64,000 nucleotides of DNA from Voacanga thouarsii (GCA_026120185.1 JANUWF010001059.1:1657001-1721000); one strand, 5' to 3'. Counted from the first letter of the stretch, positions 22,726 through 35,415 are shown. Notes: generated by a model not told the origin, from the letters alone. Program-made: numbers and translations.

Positions 22726-24419
22726 GATCACTTCTCACAAGGTAAAAGAATGATACTAGAAGTTCGAAGCTATTTGCATATGAATATTGTTGAAAATATC
22801 TTGATTTTGTGATGGTTGTTGGTTGACCGGTTGGGTTGGTGATGAATTAGGTATGATTTTCAGTTCATTTAATGTATTTTGGAGTGATGGTATGTTGGAA
22901 ATTTGGAAAGGAAAAAGATAGAAATGATAAGGAAACTAGAAGAGTTATTGGATAGTAACTAATAACTAGCATGTGTTGTTTGGAAATAACAAAGGAAATC
23001 TGAGTAGGAGTGGCTGGAAGTGAAGTACAACTAATCCTAAACATGTCTTAGACTAGTTAGAAAGGATTTGGAACAAGTTGTGTGGAGGTTGTGAGGGTTT
23101 AGAATGGCTAAGAGATCATGAACAACAAGAATGGTGAAAACTACCAAAAATTTACTGGTTCGGTAAACAGGGGATAATTTATTTGTTTGGAATAAAGAGA
23201 AGTGATGGGTATGAAAATCCATTAGAATACTGATATCAGGATGTTAAATGAAGAATTGAAGGGTTTAAATGTGGTAGGATGTGTTGAAGAAACCATAGAA
23301 ATAAGTTAAAATAAGTTGGGCTTCTAAACTGTAATTTTGAACCTCCAACTCAGAACAGTAAGTTTAGCTAAAAAACTGAACGAAATGGAGAGAGGTTTGA
23401 ATATCCCATGACCTGAAGTTGATAGAGAAATGTCCTAGAAATATTTTGGAAGTAGTTTCACCTCATTTGGACCTGTATTGAAAGAGATATGTACAAAATA
23501 CTGGAAGATGACAAAACTGAACTCCAAACTCGGAACAGTGGAATTAACCGAAAAACTGTACAAAATGAGAAGGAGTTTACATGTCTCATGACCTGGAATT
23601 GATACAGGGATATCTTAGGAATATTATTCAAGTAACCTCACTTTATTTGGACCTATACTGAATAAGTTATGTGAAGAATAGTGGAGGATGGTAAAGCTGT
23701 AAAACCAGAAAATCATCCAAAGCATTAGTCCATTTATTTCTTTAAGGAAATTATAGAAACCTTATTTGAACCCATTAAGTAATAATACAGAGATATACTA
23801 ATGGTGTAGGTGAACCAAGTCGAGGGAACTCCTTTTTAGACTATACGAGTGCAGCTTCGACTTAATATACAAGGTGAGTCCCTTGATTTTAAACTATCAT
23901 TAGCTATGTGCTTTTCTGACAAAATTCAATGTCTCTCTGATATAAACTATGCCATCTTGATATGATTGAAGCTTATTAATCCAGTTTAAATTGATATTTA
24001 TGAAATGTTTCAATAAGCTTTCTTTATGCTTAAAGGTTTCTGAGATGAAATTCATATCATTTTGATAGTTTTTAAAAATACCCACTTGGGTTATGTAAAA
24101 ATTTTAGGAAATGATATTTGGCCCCAAGAATGAGTTGTTTTGAATTCCCTTCGGGGAGAGCAGACTCCTTTCAAAGGAGTAAATTGAATATGTGAATCAG
24201 TGAAGGCGTTGAGTACTCAGCGAGGGCTTTGACCTTTGTACTAGCTCTCGTTAGAGATATATGAATTCAAATAACCTGGTCCAATTATTTGGCTTATCTT
24301 ACTCCGAACGGGGCTATAGGACAATGGAATTAGCTGTCCCTGGCTAACCATTATGAGCCCGGCAATTGCCTATTGATTATGATGGTGGGTTGTTCACATG
24401 AACCCGAGCTGGGACACTC

Positions 24420-24470
24420 GGTGTGTTCAATCCATTGCCACCTCGATGGTGATTGACGTCAGGATTGGGA
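24420..24470 (+). promoter_or_regulatory. Conserved LTR block with TGACGTCA
   Basis: A block with GTGTGTTCAATCC, the hairpin-capable CCACCTCGATGGTG, and TGACGTCA at 24454-24461. The same three parts occur at 43355-43400 in another LTR (TGACGTCA at 43386-43393). TGACG-type palindromes are binding sites of plant bZIP factors. Confidence 0.45.
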
Positions 24471-25199
24471 CCCCTGGCTTATGGTGGCAAGTAAAAGATC
24501 CCTAAGTGCAGGTGAGGTATATTTGTACGCTGCTCACCTTTCCGGCATAACATGGGTAACGTGTTGTAAGACACAGTCCCTGGCACAAGAGACCGTGTAG
24601 CCGAAGGTGAAATTCCTTGAACTTTGCACGTGGGTCACACTTCTAAATGGAGAAGAACCCGCATTTATTGAATTAGGGGCCATGTGTTTGGAAGCCATTG
24701 TTTTTCGAAAGTACATAATAGATTGAAACTAATTTTATCAATTATTACTGTTTCCTGTTATAAAATTTATTTTAGCAAAGAAAGTGAAAATCGACTTTAT
24801 CTTCTAAGCAAAACACTGGCACAAACGGGACTCACTGAGTGTACCACTTACCCGTATGTTTGTCTTTTTTTTTAGGAATTGGAGCTGAAGATTAATGACG
24901 GTACTACCCGGACTTCGCCTCTAGCACTAGATAGACAATCTTTTAGTATAATCAGTGTACATAGTTGATAGAATGATTTTGGCTTGTGTATTTTTGGAAC
25001 CATGATGATGTGTCTATCTTAATTTATATATATACATAATGAAAGAGTATGTTTCATATATTACTTAAGTTTCGATTTTTTTTACCTGCTTATTTTAAGT
25101 TCAATTCGTTATAAAGACCCCTAGCCTAAGATTTCAGATGGGGCAACATCCCACCTGAACCCGGCCCACTACGACAAGGTAAAAATATGGGGTGTTACA

Positions 25200-25388
25200 T
25201 GGCGCAAGCACTAACTTTAATACTTGGCAGAAGAACTAACTTGATTACTTGGCATAAGCACTAACTTGACTACTTGGTGTAAGCATTAATTGAATACTTG
25301 GCATAAGCACTAACTATACTTGAATACCCGAATATTCAAATACTTGAATTAAGGTTTTTATGCTAGAATTCTTGAATACCTAAATTAG
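25200..25388 (+). mobile_element. Del/Tekay-like 5' LTR, segment 2 of 3
   Basis: This resumes the minisatellite with GGCGCAAGCACTAAC after the solo LTR and runs to CCTAAATTAG. The last five bases (ATTAG, 25384-25388) are the target duplication of the next insertion. Confidence 0.85.
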
Positions 25389-26882
25389 TGATGTTGCGAT
25401 TTTGAGTGCAATGGAAGTAGTATAAACAATCCACAAAAATCTAGTTTTAAATTTGAAATGCCAATCACTAAAATCACACAATAGGGTAAGTATACCCATT
25501 GCATAGTATACGGAATAGAAAGTTTCGAATCCACGGGAACTTAGCAATTACTACTACATTACTCTAATCCGATTATCTAGATAAAATAAATATAAAGATA
25601 AAGATATAAAAACTAGCTATGCTAACCTAATACAATAGAGAGCACATCACACCCACCAAGAAAAGTCACAAGGATTATCACGAAATAAGAATACAAGAAA
25701 GCCCATGAACAAGAAGAAATTCCCCGAAAATATACCAAGTAAAGAGATCATCATCAAGTTTATCAAATCCCCATTAGAGCACCAATATGAGTTTTCAAGA
25801 ATAAACCTCACACTCTCTCGAGTTATGAGATTCCTTTCCAAGAGCTCAATTAACTGGTATCTCTACATAATCAACCTAAACAAAGCAAGCACTAAACTTA
25901 TCCATCACCTAAAAGGTACCCGAAAGCCCTAATAGCCCTCTCTCTAGGCACTATTGAAAACCCATTGACTACCATGTTTTAATCCTTCAACCTCTCTCTT
26001 GAGTTAATCAAAAGAAAACAAACATTGGACCCATTAATTTCGTGTTCAATTCCTAACCCCATCTCTCGAAATCATTAAGAGTGAACCAATTAATTGAATA
26101 AATCAACCAAGCCCAAACAATCAATCTAACACAATAATGCCCATGTAGTCAAATACAAGAGTAGGAATTGAATAAATCATAATAAAAACCCAATACAAGG
26201 GTTTTTATTATGAACTTCCCTAGGCCACCACTTACAACACACTACACACACATATTTATTACACTAGGCAGCCAAGGGGACATGAAGCACCTTTGGCTAC
26301 CAACTCTTTCTGGCCTGGTGCACCAAGAGAAATGGGTAGGAGGCCTAGGGAACTTATTCTCCCTAGGCCGCAAGCTTTTTTCAACACACATATACATATA
26401 CAACATCCGGCGGCCTAGGGGATATGAGCTTCCCTAGGCCGCCACTTACAACACACTACACACACATATATTACACTAGGCGGGCAAGGGGACTTGAAGT
26501 TCCCTTGGTTGCCAACTGCTAAACACATATATATTTTCCTGTATAAATGAAGTAGAAAGCCTAGACTTCCCTAGGACGCCACTTTTCTAGAGAAATACAA
26601 AACAAAAATGCTTGGCCGCGTAGGGAACTTTTGGTTCCCTTGGCCACCATTATTTTTTATATCTAAGCTGCCTTTATTTCTTGCTTTTGTGTGCTTCTTC
26701 ATTTCTCTTCCATTTTTGCTCCATTCTTCTTCCTTTTTTTTCATTTTCATCTTCCATTCTTATTTTCTTTATTTCCTACAAGAAAAGATAGAAATGGTGT
26801 GGCGAGTAGTGAATTAAATAAGGATTTGCTACAATTAAAGCACAAAAGTACATAAAAAGATGTATGTGATAAGCCCTAATCA
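25389..26882 (-). mobile_element. 3' LTR of a minus-strand tRNA-Asp-primed element
   Basis: The minus strand starts TGATTAGGGCTTATCACATA at 26882 and ends ...CGCAACATCA at 25389. It is 1494 bp long. The other LTR of the same element begins at 29783 and ends at 39942. Perfect ATTAG target duplications (25384-25388 and 39943-39947) bound the whole insertion. 26200-26640 contains repeated CCTAGG-centred words (TCCCTAGGCCGCCA and variants). Confidence 0.9.
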
Positions 26883-26905
26883 CGCACCCTACACTTAAAT
26901 TTTTG
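26883..26905 (-). other. 3' polypurine tract
   Basis: On the minus strand GCAAAAATTTAAGTGTAGGG then TGCG lies immediately before the LTR start TGATTAGGG. It is the counterpart of 16051-16083. Confidence 0.6.
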
Positions 26906-28161
26906 CTTGTACTCAAACAAACCACACTTATTCAAGAACAAAGAATTAACTAATATACAAATCAAGCATCCTTCAATTATTCACAACTTAACTATTGTAC
27001 AAACTAAGAAAAATACATTATTTCATACGGATAAAGAATAGCTAATTTACACGCAAGATGAAAAATATTCTACATAGCATTCTAGGTGAATAATCAATAC
27101 AACTTAGCACATATGCAATAATGAAAAATGGTAAAGAGATTATTTCATCCTCTACCTTAGAATTCATCTCAACACCAATCCATTCAAATTAATCCCATGT
27201 ATACCCTTATATTAGGCTAGACACAACCGTGAACTTCAAAGTCAAATTAAACAAGTTTATGCCAAATAAATATGATTCACTCATTATCTCCAATCAAGAA
27301 TTCAAACAAAGTGATTTATATGAGATAGGATCCAATAACTCACTCAAGTCTGATGGATATCCCAAGTACATATATTACATATGCTACATTACAATACAAC
27401 GATACCATACTATTTGATACAACAATACATTTCAATTTGAATTAGCAAAGTAGGAGCCTCTTATTTTTCATTGTGTTTTCGCTTTTACAAGGGAATGCTT
27501 TTATAATGATTTGAACTTAAATTATATTTTTGCATCCCTTGCATTTTTTTTCTTTTCATTTTCTTTCATCATACGTTGTTTTTCGTCATAGGACATGCAT
27601 TTTTGTATTCCTAGTGCCTTTTTTCTCCTCACTTAGGTAGGTGCATTTAACAACCTACCTCTTGTACCTATTTTCTTTTTTATTGAAAACCACAAAAAAT
27701 CTTTGAAATTTTCTATAATAGAACATACAACACAAATGAATGAATGAATAAATGGAATTAGTCAAGAAACTAGAGATAAGCCTATGAACCACACTTTATG
27801 TTTCATTACTAAGTTTTCATCCCTTCTTAAAGAATTAAACTTCACAAACATTTTCAAAGGCATAAAAAAGAATAATTTAATTCTCCAAACTTAGTCTATG
27901 TTATGCCTAATAGCTAAGTGTACATAAAAATAACTTTCCTAGAAAAGTCTTAAGTAGAATCCCTAAGTAAAAAGATAAACAATAACTCTACCACACTAAC
28001 ATATATTAACACACATACCAAGAAGCCTTGAAAACTAACCTAACAATGCGAAAAAGTTCGAAAAATTTCTAGCCAAAGTGTAAAAATAAGAAATTTAGCA
28101 CAAAAATAGGAAATTTCCAAAAATAAATGATACAAAATTGTAAAGAAAATATTTTTCAACC

Positions 28162-28200
28162 AATCCCCCACACTTAAATCAGACAACGTCCTCATTGTCC
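28162..28200 (-). other. Internal polypurine-like motif
   Basis: Minus strand: GGACAATGAGGACGTTGTCT, then GATTTAAGTGTGGGGGATTG. Nearly the same motif is at 53339-53376 in the plus-strand relative and at 17241-17279. Confidence 0.6.
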
Positions 28201-28524
28201 AAAAATCAAACAATATACACATTTTTTAGAGGACCAAAATAAATAAACGGGAGAAGAAGAAAAATAAATACTCCCCTAACATCTTGAAGCACAATGTATC
28301 AGAGAAGGGGGAATAATTGAATGGTTATCCAAAAGAAGTAAAATCTTCTATCCTGCAAAAACAAAGAAAAATATAACAGTATACCAGGGCTAAAGAGATA
28401 ATAATAAAAGGAATACAAAAATAATAGATAAATAAAACTACTCAAAAGCAAATATAATTAAAAAGAATACAAGGAGTTGCTATCCAAAATTCATTAGGAT
28501 CAATATTAATAATAAAAAATCTTC

Positions 28525-28525
<1 letters not shown>

Positions 28526-28615
<90 letters not shown>
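28526..28615. repeat. (AAT)n microsatellite
   Basis: About 30 uninterrupted ATA/TAA units inside the element's internal region. Confidence 0.95.
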
Positions 28616-28618
<3 letters not shown>

Positions 28619-29760
28619 AAAGACAAATATTATTAACAAGTAAAAAATTCAAATAATATAAATAGAACCAAAATAGACATTAGTACCAAGAATTATACTA
28701 CTACTAATACAACCAAACCACAAAACTAATGAACAACCTAATTTTCACATAAGATACACTAAATCAATATACATAAATATGGCCATATACTTTCATCAAA
28801 GCCTAATCCATGCATACAACAAAACACTATGATACAAAGCACTAGAAGTAATATAATACACTACAAACACGATGAATGGTAAGAAAAAGTGAATAATCAA
28901 GGACTTAGTGGCTTCTTGAAAAGAAACATCAAAAGATTTTCACAATACTAACTACCAATCCATGAGCATCATACCTTCCTAGAACACCATAGCATTTCCC
29001 AAACAACTAACAAATAATTCCCACACTTGAATAGCTATAATACAAACGGTGTTAAAAAGTTAACCTAATCTCCAAACAAAAATTAATAGTCCACCAAATT
29101 ACAACATCAACTATATAAATCCACTCTTTTCTCAACTTATTCACCTCTACTACAATCAAATTTTCAACCTCCATAATATACAGTATAACATCAACAAAAA
29201 ATACAAACTATACTTTCATCTTCAAAACAACAATGAAATCCCCAAAACTCTACCACCATTACAACGACAATAAACCAAATCCTATTATATAACAAAGAGT
29301 CACAATAACTACTGTACAACAAGATCTCCTCAACAACAATAATAATAGCCACTTCAACAACAATTTCATCCTAAAAAACACTCACACAATAACAAATACA
29401 AAATCCCCCAAGAAAAACAATAATAGTATACAATAACAAGGCCAAATACAAAAGAAAAATTTAAATCCCAAGTATCTACTATATATGCAATTTCCAAGAT
29501 AGCTACATACAACAACATAAAAAAAAATACAATAAACATAATGATACAACATATTAGAACCAATACAATTTATTTATCTCAAAGAAAAAAAATAAAGAAT
29601 TGAAACAACATACAAACAAAATATAAAACAGGAAAAGAAGTCTATATACAAGTAATGGTTAGTACTATACACAAATAGAGAAATAAATATCTACATAGTA
29701 TTTACAAATATATACATAGCTAAATCAATAAGACTCAATTTTTTCATGATATTGCAAATC

Positions 29761-29782
29761 CGTGGCAACAGTGCTAAAAACT
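29761..29782 (-). other. Primer binding site, tRNA-Asp type
   Basis: The minus strand reads AGTTTTTAGCACTGTTGCCACG directly after the 5' LTR end. It is a decayed form of TGGCGCCGTTGCCGGGGA, which pairs with the 3' end of plant tRNA-Asp and is used by Athila-type elements. Confidence 0.75.
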
Positions 29783-30312
29783 TGGTGTTGCGATTTTGAG
29801 TGCATTGGAAATAGTATAAATAGTCAACAAAAATTAAGTTTTAAATTTAAAATGCCAATCACTAAAAGCACAGAATAGGGCAAGTATACTCATCGCATAG
29901 CATAGGGAATAGCAAGTATTAAATCCATGAGAACTTAGCTCTAATTCCATTGTCTAGATAAAATAAATATAAAGATAAAGAAATAAAAACTAACTATGCT
30001 AACCTAATATAATAGAGAGTACATCGGATCCACATAAGAAAAGTCACAAGGATTACCAAGCAGTAAGAATACAAGAAAGCCCATGTGCAAGAAGAAATCC
30101 CCCCAATATATATCAAGTAAAAAGATCATCACTAAGTTCATCAAATGCCCACTTCAGCACCGATATGAGTTTTCAAGAATAAACCTCATTGTCTCTCGAG
30201 TTATGAGATTCCTTTCCAAGAGCTCAAGTAATTGGTATATCTACCTAATCAACCTAAACCAAGGAAGCATTCAACTCATCCATCACCTAAAAGGTACATA
30301 GAACCCCGATAG
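29783..30312 (-). mobile_element. 5' LTR of the minus-strand element, part 1
   Basis: It matches 25389-25930 of the sister LTR and stops at CCCCGATAG, where a Ty3 element is inserted. It resumes at 39605 and ends at 39942 in AAGCCCTAATCA. A large middle part of the sister LTR (CCTAGG-word region) is missing. Confidence 0.85.
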
Positions 30313-31348
30313 TGATAGGAATCGCTCTAGGCCTAAAGCTCTATCCAAAGAACAGGGAAGGGTGATCAAGCCACAACTCATGGCTCCTTGGATAAAGACG
30401 ATCTTCGAGAGGATTTAAGGTAGTTTTCAAGACAACAAATTTAACAAAACCAGGTCCAAGAAGATTGTGAAGAAGTGGATAGTAAAAGAATGGCCAAAAG
30501 GTGCACAACACAAGCAACAATCCATATGGAGGATCGGCCCAACCTTTAAACAAGGATTGAAAGCCAGATGAGTATTAAGAAGAGCTCAAAATATCCAACA
30601 TTTTATTTAGAAGATCAAGGAAACATAGAGAAATAGAATGGAGGTCCAAGGAGCAGGTTTTGAAGCATAATAAAATGGGGGACAGCGACCAGACTAAAGT
30701 TGGCGTCGACCCTAAGCCTAGAACTGTCTATGCATGCCAGAACTAGCATCGGCCCTAGTCGGGCCAATCCTGACCTTTTTGCTATTTTTCGTATTTTCAT
30801 CCTTTTCACTAGTAATTTAATTTTCACGACTTTTATGTTGTTTTAATCTATTTTAAAGCATGTAATAGGGCCTCAAAGCTTGTATCAGGCCATTTAATAG
30901 TTATGATTAGTTATATGCCATTATAACTCTTGTAAAAATAACTTTTCGAGACATTAGACATTTTAAGAATTCAAGAACTCTTTTAAGTGTTTGGTGAGGG
31001 TGATCCTTTTGGGTGATTTTCATGAATATCAAGACTAGTTCAAAGGATTCAATCCCACTTTTGATCTTGTCTCTAAACCTTAAGGAATAATCTCAACTTC
31101 TTCTCTATTCTTATGTACTAGGTTGCCTAGTATGTTTGATAGGATTAAGTTAGATGCCTTCAAATTCCTATCCTTGGTGTTCTAATCTTTGATGGATTAG
31201 TGTGTTAGGGTGTTTTTGAAGTAGGCTAAATTCATAATATCACAAGAGTGTTAATTTCCTAGCATTTTAGTGTTCTTGTGTATGGGTTTGTTAGGGTTCT
31301 TGTTCTTGAGTTCAATCCACAATTTTGGTGCTTCTCAAGATCATATCT
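30313..31348 (+). mobile_element. 5' LTR of a gag-protease-only Ty3 element
   Basis: It starts TGATAGGAATCGCTCTAGG and ends ...AGATCATATCT, just before the primer site. The matching 3' LTR is 38498-39604. Target duplication is GATAG (30308-30312) against AGTAG (39605-39609), each one step from AATAG. Confidence 0.9.
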
Positions 31349-31352
31349 AATT

Positions 31353-31364
31353 TGGTATCAGAGC
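31353..31364 (+). other. Primer binding site, tRNA-iMet type
   Basis: TGGTATCAGAGC, an exact complement of the 3' end of plant initiator tRNA-Met, four bases after the LTR. Confidence 0.9.
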
Positions 31365-32369
31365 TTGCATTGTGTTGATTCTAATCAACCAACTTTCTTT
31401 GGGTTAAGGTACAATCTTCTTCAAGATTTGCTGAGAATTTTTAAATTTTCATCAATTTTTTCTCTTGGTAGTTTGGAATGCTTGAAACTGAAGATTATTC
31501 CATGAACTTGATGCTAAATTGATCCTATATATGGGTATAATGTTTGAGGAATGTTTTGGCACAGAAAATTGTTGATTTGAAGCTCATATTGCTGCAAATT
31601 TTTATTCCCGTAACCATATTACTTGCAATTTTTGGGTGCGGAAACCTTGAATTTATGCTTGGATTTGTTGTGAATTTGACCCTATATAATATATTAATGA
31701 TTGGGAAGCTATTTGGTGACAAAATTTGTTGATTTGGGGCCAAAACCAAACTAAAATTTGCTATACCAAATTGAGCTACGGGATTGCACTTAATGTGTCT
31801 AATATGTTGCCCCAATGATTTGCAAATACTCATACTTGACTACTAATGCTTCCATTCATGAAGAAGTATGATGATTAATTTGATTAGTAGAGTGCATTTG
31901 TGAAGTTAATTGGTGTTGTAGTTGGGCATGTTAGAAAGTTTGTGTTAAGTTATGTCTTGCATATCAAGTGTTTGATAAAATGTCTAAATGACTTTACACT
32001 CATAAAGTTCTTGGCATGCATCTTACACTTGAAAATAATTGCTAGAATTGAGCCCTCTAGTGTCACCTACCAAGTGTTTGATAAAGTGCCTCTAAGACAC
32101 CTTTCTTTGTTATCCTTTGGAATTTAGTTGACTTGATTAGTAGAACTAAATCCTTTGAAGTGGAAAAGAGTTGGGAAGAACTTAAGTGTGGAATTGAAAG
32201 ATTGAAAAAGGCAAGAGAGTAAGCTCATTTTAACAAAAGCTAAGAAGAATGCAAATACAAGTGAAGAGTGACTACTAAAATTGAGTGTAAACAGGTAAGG
32301 GAGTGAAGTGAGAATTCTCTTGTATTTTCTACTTACATTTTGGGGTATTCCTCTTGAAAGAACTTCACA
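31365..32369 (+). mobile_element. Untranslated leader of the Ty3 element
   Basis: About 1 kb without a supported gene between primer site and gag ATG. The sister copy has a similar but longer leader at 60425-61801, with shared phrases such as CCTACCAAGTGTTTGAT (about 32068 and 61198). Confidence 0.6.
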
Positions 32370-33434
32370 ATGGCTAGTTGGAGTGGAAATGGAGAGAATG
32401 ACAATTATGTGAAATCTTGCTATAGTGAGAGTAGTTATGGGGAATATAATAAACATGAGCAAGAATATGAGGAGGAAGATTATGAGATCAGGCGATATTT
32501 AGATGAACATAATGAAGGGCTAAGTACAAGTGGAAGGGAGTATGATAGCTATGAAGAAGACCTAGGGGAAAGTGATCAAGAATGTGAGAACTTGAGTCCT
32601 ATTAAAGATTGAAATAGGGGGAGTGATAACAATGGATAATCTTATTTGGGTGGGAAAGGATATGGTAGTTTTGAGGGAAAAAATTGGGAATATGAAGAAG
32701 AAGAAGAACATGGGAGTGAAGAATATTGGAATGAGGAAGTTTATGTGGGAGTAGCACAAAAAACATCAAACGTGGGGTGCAAAAGAACTTGAGGGAGTGT
32801 GATTGCAAAATGTGTGGGAGTTTTGAGCACACTTCCTATGAGTGTCCAAAATGAGTTAAATAAAGAGCGAGGAATGTAGTAAGTAAGACACCGAAAAAAG
32901 GGTGCATGAGAGGAAAAGTTATAATTGTTACAATAGTAGGAATGATGGCCATTATTACTACAAGTGTCCAAGTTTGCTACAACAACTAAGGGAAAAGGAA
33001 GAGTTGCAAGGAAAAAAGAGAGAATCTCAAGCATCTACAAGCATGGTGCAACAAAGGAGTAGTAGATGATTGACTTGTGAAATTTGTTGTAGTAGAAGGC
33101 ACACAAAGGTTGATTATCCATATAAATTGGAATATGAAAAACTTTATGGGGAGCAGCATTGCAAAGGAAAGAGACAAAATGGGAAGTAAGATAGACTTGA
33201 GACTAAAGTGGCCATGGAAAATGTTGTAGTTGTTGAGGAGCTAGGAGAAGCAAGAAAAGAAAGAGAAGAAGATGATTAGCTTAGTGATGATGGGGAGAAT
33301 GATGTGGATCATTTGTGTTCAATTCAAGGTGTGACTACGGAATTCACAAATATTCTCTTATTTTTAGAGGATGAAAGACATTCCTTAAAAATGTTGGAAG
33401 AGAATGAGCAAGAAGGAGTAGAGCATGATGGTGT
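32370..33434 (+). pseudogene. Ty3 gag with acidic N-terminus and three zinc knuckles
   Basis: The ATG at 32370 follows a leader matched in the sister copy (ATG at 61802), and both begin M-A-S. The first 80 residues are rich in Glu, Asp, Tyr and Ser, with YEEEDYEIRRYLDEHNEG. The first stop is at 32610. In shifted frames follow three C-x2-C-x4-H-x4-C knuckles: intact CKMCGSFEHTSYEC at 32804-32845; one with the second Cys changed to Ser at 32926-32967; one with the last Cys changed to Tyr at 33076-33117. The gene is split at 33435 by a solo LTR and continues at 37198, where a fourth knuckle lies. Zinc knuckles bind the element's RNA. The decayed frames make it non-functional. Confidence 0.75.
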
Positions 33435-35319
33435 TGTAACAACCCCCACTTTTGCACTTTAAATGGATACTACTTGTAATAGGATAAGAATTTATATTAA
33501 TGGCTAGAACAAAAGATGATCGGTAAAATGAAGCGAATATTTTGGCATGATAACAGTTTGATGGGAATTGGATGTAATTATTGAATTTGTTCTACCCGTA
33601 CCTTAAATATTCAGAAGGATACTACTATTAGTAGAATAAGAATTTAGAGGTACAATGAGAAGGGGAATTGATCAGTGCGATGAGACGTACGTTTTGATGT
33701 GAATCATGTTTTTCGGGTTATCAGGGGCATTTTCTTCATTTTGACCGTGCCCCGCGAATTTGACCAAACTAAGAATGAATTGAAGGATTTAAGTATTACC
33801 AATGGATTCAGTGGAATTTTTTGGAGTTGAATGGTAAAATAAAATATTTTTCCATTTCGGATCTGATTTTGGTCATTTTTGAGAAAAAATTGGAAAATGC
33901 AGTAAAAAATTTAGACGTGTGCCATTTTGTGATGGTAGCCTTGGACATGTGTCAACTTATGAGAAGTTGCATGAAGAATTTATGCAAGATGCATGTAATT
34001 AAAGAATTACAAAATAAATAGAAGAATGATATGTATTTTTATGATTGGATTGGTGGGCCATTTAATTAAGGTCTTGTGCAATGTGATTGGCCAATACTTG
34101 GACCATGAGAAGGTGGTTCAATGGCTGAAAATGAGCTAAAACATCAGCAGCTTCAATAGATAAAACAAGAGAAATTTTTGAGGAAGCAAATTAAGTGGTT
34201 GGTGTGTAAGTTTTCCATTGGAACACACCTATGTTTTAACCACCATATACTTAATTAAATTAATATTTTCTTGGCCAAAAATCTGATGAGAATGGTGGTG
34301 GAAAGGCTGTTATGCAACCATAAAAATTTGGCAGCCTCAAGGGGAGCAAAATAAGGAAAATAAATCAAAAGAAAATAGCAAAAAAAAAAAAAAGAAAAAG
34401 AAAAACATAGCTAGTGTGTGGTCTTGGTGTAGTGTGTAAGTTCTTGAGAGTTTCTTGGAGCAAATCACACCAAAGAGCTCTAAATATAAGGTAAAATCCT
34501 ACCTTGTTTGAATTAAAGTTGTTGTTGGGTGAATGGTGATCATTATGATATCAATTTTAGCTTGAAAATATGATTTTCATGTCTTGATTTTGGATCAAAA
34601 GTTAGGGTTTATAAACTTTGTTGATGAACTTTTTATGTATCTAAGTGTGTTGGCTGCCTAGAAGACTTATGGATATTATTTTGTGTGAGGAAGAACTGAA
34701 TATTCATGGTAGTTTGAATGATTGCTTTTGGTCGATGAGATGATGACCGAAGTAGAATCAAAATGGAAGTTACTTGGTTGGAAAAATGAATATACTAGCT
34801 TTTGATTAGAAGAAGTGAATTTGTGTTGAATAAGAATGAATCTTGTGAGCTATTGGAATCTAAAAATTACAGAATCAAATATGATTTGAAGGAAAACTAA
34901 ATTTTAATGTTCTTAAGGTGTTATAGGCTAAAGGAAATCAACGGATAGCATGAATAGTAGAATTAGAGCAAAACTATAGGGGCTGTTTTTGCCATGTATT
35001 GTATCATAGGAACCAAAGGCTCTGAAAACATCTTACACAGAACTAAAATAGAGAGTCTTACGGTCATTTTGGCATATCATGGAGCCAAATCAGAGTTGTG
35101 GATTGAAAGTTATGTGCAAAACAAAATCATGTGTCAAAGCCGCAAAATTTCAAGATTTTGCTTGGGAAGTGAATGAACTTAATGAAGAATAATTGTGTGA
35201 TTTTGGATGAAATGAATGAGAAATATGGAGGGAATCCCTTGTGCATGAAGGGAGGAAAGATATGGATAAAGGAAAACGAAAAAATTGAACAAACGATGTG
35301 AACAAAAGTTGAACGTTTT

Positions 35320-35415
35320 CCTTAACCGTCGGCTAAACGTCGGTTGGACGTCGGCTACCCGTCGGACACATTGGCTGGACGTAGGCTAACCGTCGGCTAT
35401 TTTTCGACCAAACAT
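35320..35415 (+). repeat. GTCGGCT/ACGTCGG word cluster in the solo LTR
   Basis: Seven or more close variants of CGTCGGCTAAC / CGTCGGTTGGA in about 95 bp of an otherwise AT-rich LTR. CG dinucleotides are strongly concentrated here. Confidence 0.7.

Larger units (their letters stand above)
21778..25199 (+). mobile_element. Solo LTR, 3.4 kb, nested in the 5' LTR
   Basis: It starts TGTAATAACCCGCC and ends GGGGTGTTACA. The flanks TAACG (21773-21777) and TGGCG (25200-25204) fit a 5-bp target duplication with two transitions, and joining them restores the host repeat array. Inside are a TATA box (22492), a purine-rich leader, donor-like motifs at 22720 and 23874, and a block with TGACGTCA (24454). 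There is no internal region, so it is a solo LTR formed by LTR-LTR recombination. Related to, but a different subfamily from, the LTR it interrupts. Confidence 0.85.
26906..29760 (-). mobile_element. Non-coding internal region of the non-autonomous element
   Basis: No gag or pol frame is recognisable; short ORFs here are low-complexity chance frames. Landmarks on the minus strand are a second polypurine-like motif at 28162-28200, a TAA/AAT microsatellite at 28526-28615, and stretches shared with the plus-strand element at 51958-54330 (for example 27560-27660 with 53805-53905). Long LTRs around a conserved non-coding core fit a large retrotransposon derivative (LARD-like) dependent on another element's proteins. 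That classification is inferred. Confidence 0.65.

Noticed and set aside
28526..28615. (AAT)n as a scaffold-attachment region or origin
   Set aside because: It is a simple microsatellite within a retroelement; nothing else supports such a role.
31525..31833. 102-residue minus-strand ORF
   Set aside because: Lies in the untranslated leader of a Ty3 element, with no recognisable motif.
32124..32462. 112-residue minus-strand ORF, hydrophobic
   Set aside because: Antisense of the gag leader and acidic gag N-terminus; no counterpart in the sister copy.
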